This document shows, in pieces, positions 21,084 through 34,297 of a stretch of 64,000 bases of DNA; the stretch's first letter is position 1, and each line of letters opens with the position of its first letter. Below the pieces are notes generated by a model. The model saw only the letters and a program-made list of their open reading frames with translations. It ran no database searches and was not told where the DNA came from. The position numbers and the translations under genes were made by a program. This DNA is from Hydnum rufescens UP504 (Eukaryota > Basidiomycota > Agaricomycetes > Cantharellales > Hydnaceae). The DNA lies in assembly GCA_014904985.1 (NCBI GenBank), contig MU128968.1, positions 62,001 through 126,000 of the forward strand, written 5' to 3'.

Positions 21084-24000
21084 TTACAGCTTTTGGGTTT
21101 GAGCGTGAGCTGAATCGTCGTGATTGGTCGGCGCTCGCTTGGGCAAACTAAATCGTGAAGGTGAGGATAAAGGTGTTCTTGCACCGACTGAGCCGATAGA
21201 TTGCCGCGTGCCAGTGAATACGCCACGTTCATACTCCATCCGGAGATGCAACTCGCCTGCCCCATTTTGGAGCTCTGCCCAGAAGTCGACTGCTGTCACA
21301 TCTGGTCCACCAACTTGGATCCGTTGCCAAATCTGGGGTGGGATTAGCAGCTGAGCACACGCATACTAGCAAGACAGAGGACTTACGTCAATTTCGGCCT
21401 CTCCAAGCACCTTATCCTTGCCTAAGAACGATTTGTGGTCCAAGACCGTCACGGTCATCGTGTGCAACTCTGGACCCACTAGGAAGGCAAATGGCTCATC
21501 CCTGGTTTAGGAATTACAACAGTCGATATAAGTACCAAGAGAAATCACTCCAGACAACCTACCATTCGGGACTCGCAGTCTTTGCTGTGTGTTTTGTTTT
21601 GACTTCCTTGTCTCCAAGCTTCGCTACGACGTAGGGTTTGATCGAATCCCCACTGACGAGGTTTTTCGCTCCCACGATGACACCACGAAGAATCCCTTGC
21701 TCCCGAGGTGGCGTGACGCGCCCCGTACTTATTTCAGGGACAACAGATGGGAACGTATGGTCGCCAACAGGAACGACTGCAGGTTGGGAGTCTTTGGAGG
21801 GATGGGAAATGATGGGCAATTCGTTTTGTTCATCTGCTTCGTCGATCGCCTTTTCCTTATCCTTCTTGAAGAATCCGCGGGCGATATTCCCCACCCCCCC
21901 GATGCCGCTGGCAACTCCCCGATGCCGCTGGCGACTCCCCCGATACCGCTGGCGACTCCCCCGATATCGCTGGCGACTCCCCAATACCGCCGGCGAAAGT
22001 ACGCGTAGCACCGAAGGGAAGTGTGCCAACGTGTGTCAACGCGCGTCCAGCCATCGAAAATGTAGAGGTGCTTTTGCGAGATCGTGCAATAATTTCCGGG
22101 GTGAATACTAGACGCAAATGGATCTCGCCCTTCGGTCCGAGCTCGGGGTCTACAAGAGGCAATGACAGTTTAGTGGCCTGAAAGGGTTCCAGGGCTGTCA
22201 GATCAATGACGGCGGTTCCGAGGGATTCAGATTGCTCGATTTGATTCCAGTCAAAGATTTCCACCTCCAACAAGGAAGCCACTCGCGATTGCTACGGAAA
22301 CGGAGCACCAATGAATCACGAACGCCGGGGATTTCATATTGATTACCACTGACCACCATGAGAGGGAAAGTCTCATCCCACGTCGGAGACAAAGTTTTCT
22401 TCCTAACTTCCGATTTGTGGACCTTCTGACGATTGAGCGTAAAAACAGCGTATGGATCCGATTTTCCTGAGAGAGCAGGACACAAGAAGTACGATAAAGG
22501 GGAAGGCATTGCCGGATACACACACCTCCTCGATCAGCCGCACGGATATCGGTAGCCCCAATAAGCTCAACACGGAGAGAACCCATGTCTTGAAGCCAGG
22601 AAATATTTAGTTCAGGGCCGTGGCGACATGTCTATTCTTACATACTGTTAATGGTTTCACGAGGCTCAAGGTTCACTGGCACTGGGACGAATTTGGCCAT
22701 TATCTTCACAGTGCTCTCCTTCCCATCATCGTGAGGGAGCTTAAATTCTGCCTCTTTGTCCTATCTCAGGTGTCCAGGATGAGATTACGCAATGAACCTC
22801 GGAGTTGGAGGGAAGGATACGTACCAAGCACTCTGCCAAGAAAGCTTTGGCAAAGATTTTGAATTCTCCTACAATGTCTTCGCGCTCTCCGTCCTCGTTC
22901 TCATTAAGACGGAGCCAAACCTGACTGAAATCCAGTTCCTTGACAAAGCCCTCTCCAACCTGATCCCAACGTGCTGTTTTGCTCAGCGCTTTTTCAGTAG
23001 TGAATGCAGGCCAATAGCCATCATCCAGCAAGAGCTCGAAATGGCTCTTATGAGCGAGCTGGCCTGAGATCACATTGATGACGAGGATACCGGACTCTGC
23101 AGAAATATAAGTCGAATGTATTAAAGATCGAGAAGGAAGGCTCACGAGACTGAAGTAGCTCAGCACGGGACAACTCAACGCCAGTCTGGAGTGGCGTGGG
23201 GGGTGGGCTGAGAATCTCGTCATTTGCAGACGTCACATCGGTCTTCGTGATATCAACACTATCCACCGTCACAGTAGTGTCCACCGATTTTTGACTTTTG
23301 ACGTGACGGGTCCTGGCACCCCCGTTGATCTGACCGGGCGGGTTGGATTACTCGCGGATTGCTCACGCTCGGAGCCTGACGATTCATAATCGCGGCGCAC
23401 ATCCTCGCCAGACTCCTCATTGTCGCCTTTTCCATCGATCTCGGTCCCGGAATCAAATGAGACGCCTCGCAGATTGAGGGCAGGAGTAAATTCAGCGACG
23501 TAATGAAGGTCGCCTTTGTAAGTGCCCCCGTGCAGCCGAATGCGATCCGTAGCCTCGTATTTACCACTTGATTCAAAGGGATACTTCATGTCTGTAACGT
23601 TTTGATGAGCCAGAGTTTTCACTGCCAGATCAACTGAACCAAGGGAGCGATCCTAAGGACAATTATAGCCTTAGCAGGAAGCACGAGATGCGATTGACAT
23701 CAAACTTCAGACCTTGGTCAAATTCTGGTAATCCATAACCTCCAGAATTATTGTCTTGAGGGATAGGTTATGTCAATTAGGGACCATGATGTCTGTTCCA
23801 GAATGGTGCATACCTCGGATAGAGAGTGGACTGTTGAACAAACCATCCGAATCAGCCTCTCTTCCCGTTGTGAATTACGACGGAATACAGACCTGGTACG
23901 TAGACAATAGAATCCCACTCAGGATTCAAGTCTGCCAAAGCGGAATGTAGGTCAACAGCGCTGGCCTGGATGGGGATAAAGTACTTACTATTGTTGACAA

Positions 24001-26968
24001 TTTCGGTACGAGCTTTAATAACGCCATTCATCATAATTCGAACATATGGATCGCTCTAAGCGGCAACAGGCCAATGAATCACAATTATCCGACACAGACA
24101 TTGCAATAGTTGACATACTTTGCCGCCCAGCCCAGACTCGATATTCTTGACATCAGTTGCTTTCTGCAGCCTAAGAGTCACAAAAGCGCCCCGTGAGCCA
24201 CGAAGGCAAGGGGAGTGAGTCTGCAACGCACCAAAGTCCTAACAACACCAATCGGAGGTTGATAAGCACCCGCCCCCTGCACACCACCAGCCATAGCCAG
24301 TGGCTTCCACTCGGCAGTCATCCTCAGTTTTCCAGACTTGGCCCCTTTGAGGGAGAACCAATCTCTTTGTTCTTCGCTAGCTTTGAAGCAGATCATCGAG
24401 TGGTGCGTCGAACCGCCCCACAACATAATCCCCAAGCAGATCCCGAGCATCAACCACCTTGAGTGTGATGAAGCTTGTTGCACGGTCAGAAACGAGAAAT
24501 TCGAATGCAGATTCCCAGGCTGGGGTGCTATTATGTTTGAGGGTTGGAGTTTTGTGAACCACCTGGTGCCGTATTAGCACTTTGCAAGAAGGGTTCAAAT
24601 CACGTGTGATGGAGTGAGAAGCATCAAGCTCCTTCGCTTGATGAATAGTCAACCGTGCAATGCCAACCTCTGCGAAGACACTCGTAAATACTCATCGAGG
24701 GCACTGGGTCAGTGAGGACCCACTTGTTTCGGGAATAGGCTCTAACTGCCCGTCTGCAGTTTTCGTGGCGGTGAGAACCGGGAACCAAGACCTATTGAGG
24801 ACCCAGAAACGTGGTGTCAATCGACCGCATCAGGTCCCGCGGTATCTTCATCATACGCACAGATTGAACGATACTTCTCCACGTCCCTTGCCATCCTTGT
24901 TGACTTTGGCCACGATCCCCTCATCGGTGGCATCGTCCAGGAGACGCTTCAGTTCATAGCTCGCTGCACCGACTTCTGTATCCTTGAGATGGTCGTTATG
25001 GTCAAGGACAATCAGGTTAAGCGTCTCTGTTAGGTTAGACGAGGCGAGTAATAGGTAATGCGTTGAACCGAAATGCGGATTGGATCTGGTAGGAGATGAA
25101 GATTAGTATATTCAGATGGCGGGTCAAAATAAGAATAAGGCTATGGGAACAATCAACATACGTGGACCGCTTGAATTTCGTGCGAGCGAGTTCGGCACGA
25201 TTCTCGATTTTGAGGGAAATATAAGGGTCTGGCGTTCCGCCCCCCAGTTTCGTGATCTTAAGATCACGGGCCGAAATTATCTCCACTCGAAGAACACCAG
25301 CGGCAGCATCTGCCAATAAAAAAAACCGACATGGTCGGCAGTGAGCAGATGTGAATCATAGGATATTGGCAATGAAAGCGAACCTAGAGGAGTGCCGGAG
25401 AGCAGCTGTTCCAAGTTTAATGTATAGACTGTCTCAATGTAAATTAAATGGCAGGACAATATGGGCATTGCTTGGATTCTTACAATTGGGGTCGTACATC
25501 ATCGGTTGCAAGATAGAATGCACGGTATCTTGGATATAAGAAGAGAGACCAGGAATCTAGGAGTAAGAAGTAAGACACCAAGTTCCGTCCCATAGATAAT
25601 GATTTATACACACGTTGGCAATGTCAAAGCCGAATGCATCGCCTCCGATAGGTTTCAGAACAAAGCTGAAATCCGGCTTCGTCAAGAAACTGAGTTCGAC
25701 GATTTGTACATGTGGAAAGCTATTGATGAGTTTGAGTTTGACGCGCATTTCTCCGCTGAAGTCCATATTTTCGATGAGGATAGGGATACCTGCAGTAGCT
25801 ATTCCTTTGCCGAATCGGACGTCCAGGACAATTTTTGAGCTAGTCTTTCCGATGAGATGCTTCGAACTCGGTTGAGAAGGATCAGTGATGGAATTGAATG
25901 ACACTGTCCAATCCATAAGAATGACATCGTCTGGGGTATTCGGGAAAGTCCGGACATGCTCGATGCGTGGTGCCTTTGAGCCAAGAGTGAATGTAGTCAT
26001 ACGAAGTGAGTCGAGAAATCCAGGCGTGGAGGCAGAAAGGATCGGATCCACAGAAGCAACAATGGTGGATGAGAGAACTGGCTCATATATAAGCCAGAAA
26101 CGGTCGAGAAAGTTATTGAGCCAGTCTGCAGATTCATGTTCGCTCAAAAGGCGGGTCTTGACAAGCTCGCGTTGAATGTCGTCACGCGAGGATCGCCTGA
26201 CGCGCTCGATGGAAGCAGAATAATATGTGGCACATATGGCAAGAATTATGAAGAGCCATCCCCAACCCAGGCGGAAAAGTGTGATGAAATAGGTCGAAAG
26301 CACCGCCTATAGAACGCTAATTCAATCGTGACTTTGGAATGGAATAACGGGACCACTCACGAAGAAGATAACACCAGCATTATGATACCATTGGCCGTAG
26401 TACATGTCATGGCACGAACAACGAAACGACATTATAGTCAGCTTCCTGGCCATTCTGGAATGGGGCGGTCGATGTCAGTAACCATCCGCCAACCAACACG
26501 ATACCAATCGGGGATGGTCGGTGCAATAGCATCTAGCAATTCTCCTGGAACAGGCTGTTTGTCTAATTCGGTGGGTGAAAGAGGGCTTTTGATTGTTCCC
26601 TCGTCAGTCTTGTCAACGTCCTGGATGCTAATCGTTGGCTGAATTGGTGGTGCGGCGCCGCTATCCAATTTGATTTCTGTGGGGAGGGATCATTCAAAAT
26701 ACCACGCCTCCATGCATTAGACTGACGGACCTTTTGCAACGCCAGGATCACTCCTACCCGCCTGAAGACCAATGGAGGGCCCGCCCGTGCTTGCAGCCTG
26801 AGCAGCCTTTTCCTGCGGAGAGGCGTTGGGGTCAAAGACATGAACAATAGCGCCCTTTGCCTCATCCCTCTGCTGAACAGTCTGGAGCGTGTCTAGAGCG
26901 ATTGGGTCCATAGGCCTCGAAGAGGGTGGAGCTGCGTACGAGGCGTCAGTCGAACCGGAATCTTCCAC
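21084..26968 (-). CDS. tricalbin-like SMP and multi-C2 lipid-transfer protein
   Basis: A large multi-exon gene. The start MEDSGSTDASYAAPPS at 26968 leads into a disordered region. A membrane hairpin follows (GWGWLFIILAICATYYS, about 26250), then an SMP lipid-binding domain (WLNNFLDRFWLIYEPVLSST to SFLTKPDFSFVLKPIGGD). C2 domains follow: GVLRVEIISARDLKITKLGG (about 25290); a second at about 24650-24380 (WESAFEFLVSDRATSF); a third near 23110 (ESGILVINVISGQLAHKS); a fourth near 22480 (SDPYAVFTLNRQKVHKSEVR); and a fifth near 21690 (GVIVGAKNLVSGDS). A Ser-rich tail ends at 21084. Tricalbins tether ER to plasma membrane and move lipids, with Ca2+ binding by some C2s. Length (about 1,400 residues) fits. 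Short indels, including two in the minisatellite at 21.9 kb, break the raw frame. Confidence 0.9.
21901..21995 (-). repeat. 20-21 base coding minisatellite in the tricalbin gene
   Basis: Four and a half tandem units with consensus GATACCGCTGGCGACTCCCCC (plus strand). They encode G-I-G-G-V-A-S repeats on the minus strand, between the fourth and fifth C2 domains. The second and third units have 21 bases with CCCCC. The first and fourth have 20 bases with CCCC, which breaks the frame. Confidence 0.85.
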
Positions 26969-27513
26969 GCGTCATTCAATTTTTGACATTCCCAGCCCCA
27001 ATTACCTCAACGGGGAAGTACTCCTCCATCCCTCCTCCACCCTGCACTCAAAATTTGTTCACGAGCTCAACCGCAGAGCGATTGCAACACGTGTAAATTC
27101 TTGGTAATTGATTTGCTGAGTAAATTAACATTGCACAAATACGGCAAAGATTGTCTGCGCTTTCCCGCTTCGTACAGTAGGGAATATGCGAAAATTATAT
27201 CAAGACCCTCTCTGACACATTCTCACGACCGCAAGGGAAGAGTGGATTTAAAAAAATGACGCTCAGGTGCGGTTTTGAGTCCGTTCGAGGCTGAGCTTGA
27301 GGCTAGGCAACAAGAAGCTGGCGTATAACGGCGATAAGGCGTAGGACTCTCGGGAACTCCCGGGAATTGAAGACAAAGCGGTCCTAATTATCCTGTATTG
27401 GCATGGCGATATCTCGCCCCCAAATCTATACACCCTAGCCCGCTTACGTGATCGTTTCGCCTCGGGAACCTCCGGATGAGCAGGGTCTCAACTTTTTTCG
27501 CATCCACTACAGG
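26969..27513. promoter_or_regulatory. shared 5' region of the tricalbin and cullin-like genes
   Basis: About 545 bases between two divergent starts. The AT-richer part at 27100-27200 may be a nucleosome-free core. No specific site can be named. Confidence 0.3.
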
Positions 27514-28833
27514 ATGGCCACCAGTCCGAGCGCCGTTCCAATCGCGTCCGGCTCAGATATGGCCTCCTTGCCTGCCGTCTGGGCCTACATCCTACCAGCT
27601 CTAGACCATATAATGCGATCTCCTAGCAGACTCTCCCGAGGCTCCTCCGCTGGACGTGAACTACCATATGGGTGTATATACCGTCGTTTACAATTTTTCA
27701 ACTGCCAGTCGCGCAGACAAAGCAACCGGTCGCTCCGGCATGATTTCTCACGGTTTCAATCTTGGCCTAGGTCTCCCCGGAGACGAAGAGGGTGTGTTCC
27801 CAACCGAGGATCCCCCCAAGGACTGGAATCTCGATCGCGTGGAACGAATAAAGTCTATGGCTGGCTATGAACTTTACGGGAATCTCGAGGACTATTTCCG
27901 TGGAGTTGCACGCGAAGTGCGCACCAAAGCGCCCCATAACGACTCGGCATTGTTAACCTATTACCTCGCGACATACACTCGCTACGCCAGTGGCGTCGCT
28001 ATCATTAATCGCCTTTTCGCGTACCTCAACCGCCACTTTATCACTCGCGCTGTTGACGACGGGATGGGATGGATATCCTTACAAGATATCTTGAAGGAGA
28101 AACGAACCGGGAAAAAGACAAAAAAGGATATTGAGCTCCTGGAGACGCGTAAAAGAGAGGCTCTTAAACAATGGGGCTATGATGGGGGTACAATCAACAA
28201 CGTCAATTTGTTGAGGCTTGCGCAGAGGCCGGCAGCCCGCCAGAGCGTATCATTCCCGTCGCCTCCCTTGCCCACCGGTGTTGGCGCACTGAAGTCATCG
28301 AACCATTCACGTCGGCTGGGATTCCCAAGGCCACAGAGAATCCCAGTGGTGTTGATCCCGATCTCGCACCCCGGCAAGACGCTCTCGAACCGCCCGGGAC
28401 GCCTGCATCAACAAATGGAGCGACCTCTAAACAGGGCTCTCCGTCTTCTACTGTCCCCGAAAGTTTGACACCAAAAGCCAACAAGAAAAATAAGAGGAAG
28501 AAAAAAAGCGGGAAGGATAAAGGAAAAGGGAAGGATGACGATATGGGGTCTCCCAATAGTGGCCTGGAGATGATCAATCGGCCATCTACCCCTACGAACC
28601 TTCCCATCAGCGGCCCTCCCTCTCCTACGTCATTACCATCACTATCACTAGTTCAACCTCCTCCCAAAGGCCGGTTGAATCGCGTCGTGGGCGACCTAAT
28701 CTTAACTTCTGGAGGGCCGGCGGCCCCCCATGCGCGAGAGATGGCTGCGAAGCTTTCCCGCTCTCTCAAAGCTTCGGGCGTTAGTCCAGATAACATTATT
28801 CGAAAGCGACTCGACAAGTTCCTCAAACGATAG
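27514..28833 (+). CDS. truncated cullin-like protein with Lys-rich tail
   Basis: The first 230 residues are cullin N-terminal repeats: LPAVWAYILPALDHIM, MGVYTVVYNFSTAS, AGYELYGNLEDYFRGVAREV, SALLTYYLATYTRYASGVAI and LFAYLNRHFITRAVDDG. In CUL1 this part binds Skp1/F-box adaptors. The cullin homology and neddylation domains (RBX1 binding, Nedd8 lysine) are absent. Instead come CAEAGSPPERIIPVASLAHR, a Pro/Ser linker, a Lys-rich block (KKNKRKKKSGKDKGKGK) and a helical end (AREMAAKLSRSLKASG). The stop is at 28833, only about 335 bases before the convergent KAE1 gene, so no room remains for a cullin C-terminus. A base is missing in the G5 run at 28184-28188 and the frame slips near 27635. If expressed, it could compete with CUL1 for adaptors; that is inference. 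Confidence 0.75.
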
Positions 28834-29168
28834 CTTATTCAGACGGGTGGAGGATACTCATAATATCTTGGCTTCAGATACGTTATCTATACATTATGTA
28901 TCGTTCAACGTTTGCACCTGATATGATGGGATCTATGGAATTCAGGCTTTACATGTATTTTCAAAGCACTCATGCACACACTCTAGTGTCCATAATCTAG
29001 TGCCGCGCAGAACCCCGTGGGTACGACGTTTACCAGAATATTAGGAACATCATGACAGAAAGAAAATATCGGGCAGAGTGGTTTTAATCACCTAACCAAT
29101 TAAAGTCACAGTAGCGTAAAGGGCATAGTGATACGGGCAAGAAGTTTGGTAGGAGTCCCACGCTAGTG
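28834..29168. other. convergent spacer
   Basis: 3' regions of the cullin-like gene and KAE1. No gene seen. Confidence 0.35.
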
Positions 29169-30631
<1,463 letters not shown>

Positions 30632-31006
30632 TTGGCCAATTTTAATCACGTGGATTTACCCGCATTAGTTCGATTGCATCAGTATAGTCTGTCCTTTGGA
30701 CAGAAACAAGCATCGGCATTCCAAACCATGGGAATGCGAATGCACAAAGTGGGCAGGAAAGAAGATGGAGGACATAAAAAAGAAGGAGGATATCGTGATG
30801 TGTAAATGCATGATGGACTGTACGGTAACCGAATTGAAGGAAGATGTTGTAGTCGGAGAAAACATGGAAGACATCATTGCAAAGACCATAACGGGCATTC
30901 TGATAGGGGAACAAGAAGAAAGATCCTAGAATCAATATGTTGGGGATGAGACCACTTAAGTGAAGTAGCTAGGAAAGTTGATGGCGAAAGACATCGCAGG
31001 GCATAA
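30632..31006. other. short 5' region of KAE1 and 3' region of importin alpha
   Basis: Both genes are on the minus strand. The spacer holds no recognisable gene. Short frames rich in Lys or Met here are not family-like. Confidence 0.3.
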
Positions 31007-32839
31007 TTACTGGCCGAATGAGAAACCTCCTTGAGGCGCATGAACATCGGTGTGGAACTAGTGGACAACGGACTTCTCAGCAACTGCGATCGAAATGACG
31101 AAGGCGCAACGTACCGCAAATGCGCCCGACTCGTCCACTTGAGGGGCCCCAATGCCAACCTCTTCCTCATCATCATCGGGGAAGTATTTATCCATGATGT
31201 AAAAGGCCTTCTTGTATATCTCGAGGTTATCATGATGCTGCAAGTGATGGATCGTAATCATCCCGCCAGCTTCCTCCACAAAATTCGCGTATTGGTTAAC
31301 GGCGCCAGGACCGGCGGCTTCCTTGTCTAATTCGCCGATTTTGAGAATATTATCGAGCCCGTCGAGAGCCACCTGGATAATCTTGTTGTCCAGCATCGTC
31401 AGCAAATCGCATAACGGCTTGATGCATCCTTGGGAAACAAGATATCGGATTTGACTGGGCTCGAGCAAACCGCCGGATGTTGCATTGGAAATCGCCCAGC
31501 AAGCCTCCTTCTTCGTTTTGAAATCCGCATTTTGAAGGATGTTGATCAGAGGAGGAATGATATTGGCATCGATAACTGCCTGGATTTGCTGAGGCGAACC
31601 AGCAGTGATATTTGATATCGTCCAGCAAGCCTCCTTGCGGATGGGATCTTTCGGTGAGGAAAGGAGGGAAAGGAGCGCAGGCAAAGCCCCGGAAGCGATA
31701 ACGACTTGGGTCTGAAGGTCGTCACCAGTAACAATGTTGCCAACGGATCTCAGAGCCGGGGTCTGAACAGACGTCGAGGTGTGCAGAAGGAGATCAACAA
31801 GACGACGGCACACGCCCGATTCGATGACGGCTTGAATCTTATCGTTCGATCCGTCCGATAAGTAGGATATAGCCCAACAGGCATCGATCAAGACCTCATC
31901 GTCTAGAGAGTAGATCAATTTGGTCAAGACGCTAAGCGCCGGGGCGATCTACGAGGATGCTCTTAGGTCGACAAGAGTGTGGACACTGAGACCCGTTGTT
32001 GGACTCACCAGTTCCCAGCTTGGCTGTGGATTTTTTCCTCGACAAAAGTTGCTCAAGGTCCATGTAGCATTTCGGAGCATGCTGAGCTTAGGGTTCTCGC
32101 TCAACAAATTCAGAAGTGGTCGGAGCGCTCCGGCTTGTAGAACTTGATCGCGGCATCTTGGACTATCACCAGCGATGTTTCCAAGAGCCCATACGGCCTG
32201 CTCACGGACGTCCATCACATTGGAAGACAGCAAGTTGATAAACTGAGGAATCGAGCCAGCATCGATCACGTATTGAGTGTGCTCAGCAGTGCCAGACGCT
32301 ATGTTTGTCAGCGCCCAGGCTGCTTCAAACTAAGATCGCCCAAGTGATAAGAGGATATAACGTATACAGAGGACACCGCTTACCTGGAGCATCGAATGCC
32401 CACTCTGAAGGAACTGGACGAAACGCGGAATCACCCCACACTCGATTACTCGTTCGATTGGTGGGTTCTTTTCCTTTGACAGCAGTTTCCGAAAACGAGT
32501 AGTCGCATCGAGTTGGCGGTCCGGATCTTCAGAGAAGACGCCTTCGACCATCTCCTGAGCGGATTGGGGGTCCCAACCACCACCTGATATGTCATCCTCT
32601 TCAGAATCCGTTGTGCCAGCAATATTAAGATTCCGCCTCTTTGCAATATTTTCTTCGCGTTTTGTTTTGCGAATTTCGACTTGTTGTTCTTCGCGACGAC
32701 GACGAAGATCATCCTGCTTCAGGCCACCTTTGTTCTTGAAGTCTGACGTGCCGACCAGGCGTTCAGCGAGTCATACAATCGCACAGCGCATTCACAATCA
32801 CTCACTCTGCCTACGATGCTCCATGGTACGTGATTCCAT
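31007..32839 (-). CDS. SRP1: importin subunit alpha (karyopherin alpha)
   Basis: This is the adaptor that binds classical nuclear localisation signals and importin beta. Exon 1 is [11 protein letters not shown]. Exon 2 has the importin-beta-binding domain ([36 protein letters not shown]) and an acidic patch ([17 protein letters not shown]). Armadillo repeats follow over about 400 residues. Examples are [86 protein letters not shown] and [15 protein letters not shown]. The conserved W...N pairs that line the NLS groove are visible. The C-terminus is [19 protein letters not shown], an intron, and GGFSFGQ with TAA at 31007-31009. No frameshift is needed. It is head-to-head with LSM5. Confidence 0.96.
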
Positions 32840-32974
32840 CGTGATAAGATGGCGGTGTTAAAAGAAGACAAAAGCTTCAAAAGCACTACGTTTCGGCAAC
32901 TAGCGAAACTTTACTTGAGGTGTGTGCAGGCCTGGTCGACATTTCTATAGGCTAATGTGGATCCACGCATAGAT
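32840..32974. promoter_or_regulatory. 135-base bidirectional promoter between importin alpha and LSM5
   Basis: The two ATGs (32839 minus, 32975 plus) are only 135 bases apart, so 5' UTRs and control sites of both genes must lie within or overlap this stretch. No canonical TATA box is evident. Confidence 0.6.
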
Positions 32975-33459
32975 ATGGCCTCCCAGGTGCTTCCATTGGG
33001 TGAGATACGATCCGATCTCTATGAGGGATCTTCCATAATTAACAACAAACAGAGCTCATCGACCGTTGCATTGGTTCGCGCATATGGGTGGTAATGAAGA
33101 GCGAGCGAGAATTCACTGGAATATTGCTGGGATTCGACGATTTTGTTAGTACGTTGCTACTCGCAGGGTTTATTCATCGTGGAGTATCTCCGTTCACTGA
33201 CTTCACTCAGACATGGTCTTGGAGGATGTAACAGAATAGTGAGTGTGAAATTGATTCCCCCAGACGTGTCGGCGACCGACACGCGTTCGCACCGAAGCGA
33301 AACCACCCTACAAGGGAGAAAGGCCACCAAACTATCTTCGACCCTGCTCAATGGCAACAACATTTGCATGGTACGGCGCCACTTCCCCTTGTCACCCAGA
33401 TCTGATTTTAATATGAGGTGCAGCTAGTGCCGGGGAGTTCTGGTCCAGGGGAGTCCTAG
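32975..33459 (+). CDS. LSM5: Sm-like protein LSM5
   Basis: Five small exons. They read [28 protein letters not shown] with [36 protein letters not shown] with TLLNGNNICM; and LVPGSSGPGES, ending in TAG at 33457-33459. Sm motif 1 ([25 protein letters not shown]) and Sm motif 2 (LLNGNNICML) are complete. LSM5 belongs to the LSm1-7 ring (mRNA decapping) and the LSm2-8 ring (U6 snRNA). The protein is about 85 residues, normal for the family. The gene is easily missed because no exon exceeds about 95 bases. Phase works at every junction, and the alternative 3' site at GGGAGAAAGG would create a stop. Confidence 0.93.
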
Positions 33460-33602
33460 TCCGTCTCCAGAAGTCTGGCGCGATTTTTCCTACTTCGTTT
33501 GTTCTGGTAGTCAATATTTAATGACCTGTGCTTGTAACCGAAAAAGCAAGTCGTTCGCATCACTTCTCCATCCCTCGACAGAAAGGTCTCGACCCTTTAC
33601 TC

Positions 33603-34223
33603 TCATATTTCCTGCATCTCGCGCATGTACTCAATCCTGCCCGTGGCCGGGCGTATCTCACACGTGCCCCCTGCTGATTCGTCCACCCCCGGATTACACC
33701 TGTACACATGCGCCCACTGCTCTCCCAGTGGAGCTGGGATTGGTCCCCTGACCGCGGTCCAGCCACGCGTTTGAGATCTTAATGTATACCATATGACTGG
33801 TCCTCCGATTGTGCTAGTTTGCTTGGCGTCAGCACGATACAGGGACAAGGTCCCTGCTTCAACATTCATATCCATATGCTCAAATATCTGGTACAGGAAC
33901 GTATCGTTCTTCACCACCTTTGAATGAAACCGCCCGACTCTAACTTTTTGTACCAAGGAATGGTGTTCCGTACTGCGCTCCCGAATGTTTCAGCAAAGCG
34001 TTTCAAATTCTACAGTTACCGTCATCGGACCTATCCAGTGTTTGAGACCGCCCGCCTGCCCCGTAGACCACCTTGTATTGTATGTCCCCAACCCCTCATC
34101 TTGGGGGATTTCAGTATCGAGACTGCAAACTCTCGCGCCACGTATTGCCCAAGATGTATAACTAGCCCCAGCCGCAAGGCTGACGATGGGACCACTGAGC
34201 ACATGAAAAAGAACAGTTTGCAT
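33603..34223 (-). CDS. unknown protein with possible N-terminal signal peptide
   Basis: Two frames on this strand are joined by an intron near 33960. The first starts MQTVLFHVLSGPIVSLAAG at 34223, a plausible secretion signal or anchor, and continues GARVCSLDTEIPQDEG. The second carries VRVGRFHSKVVKNDTFLYQI, EAGTLSLYRADAKQTSTIG, GPVIWYTLRSQTRGWTAVRG and GGTCEIRPATGRIEYM, ending at 33603. Total is about 180 residues. I do not recognise a family. The smooth amphipathic beta-strand pattern makes it likely to be coding. It lies just beyond the Nudix gene on the same strand. Confidence 0.45.
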
Positions 34224-34297
34224 TTTCGGAACTACGTAAAAAAGATAAACACTGGCTGGCAAAGTACAACCCGGACTCGTCTCCCGTCGTCAAATGT

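Noticed and set aside
21901..21995. CRISPR-like tandem units
   Set aside because: Units are contiguous, without unique spacers, lie inside a eukaryotic gene and encode a peptide repeat. This is a minisatellite.
8705..26968. A functional membrane-stress cluster (CSC1, t-SNARE, tricalbin)
   Set aside because: Unrelated genes such as ADE1, U2 and the SDR lie between, strands are mixed and there is no shared control element. Co-location looks like chance.
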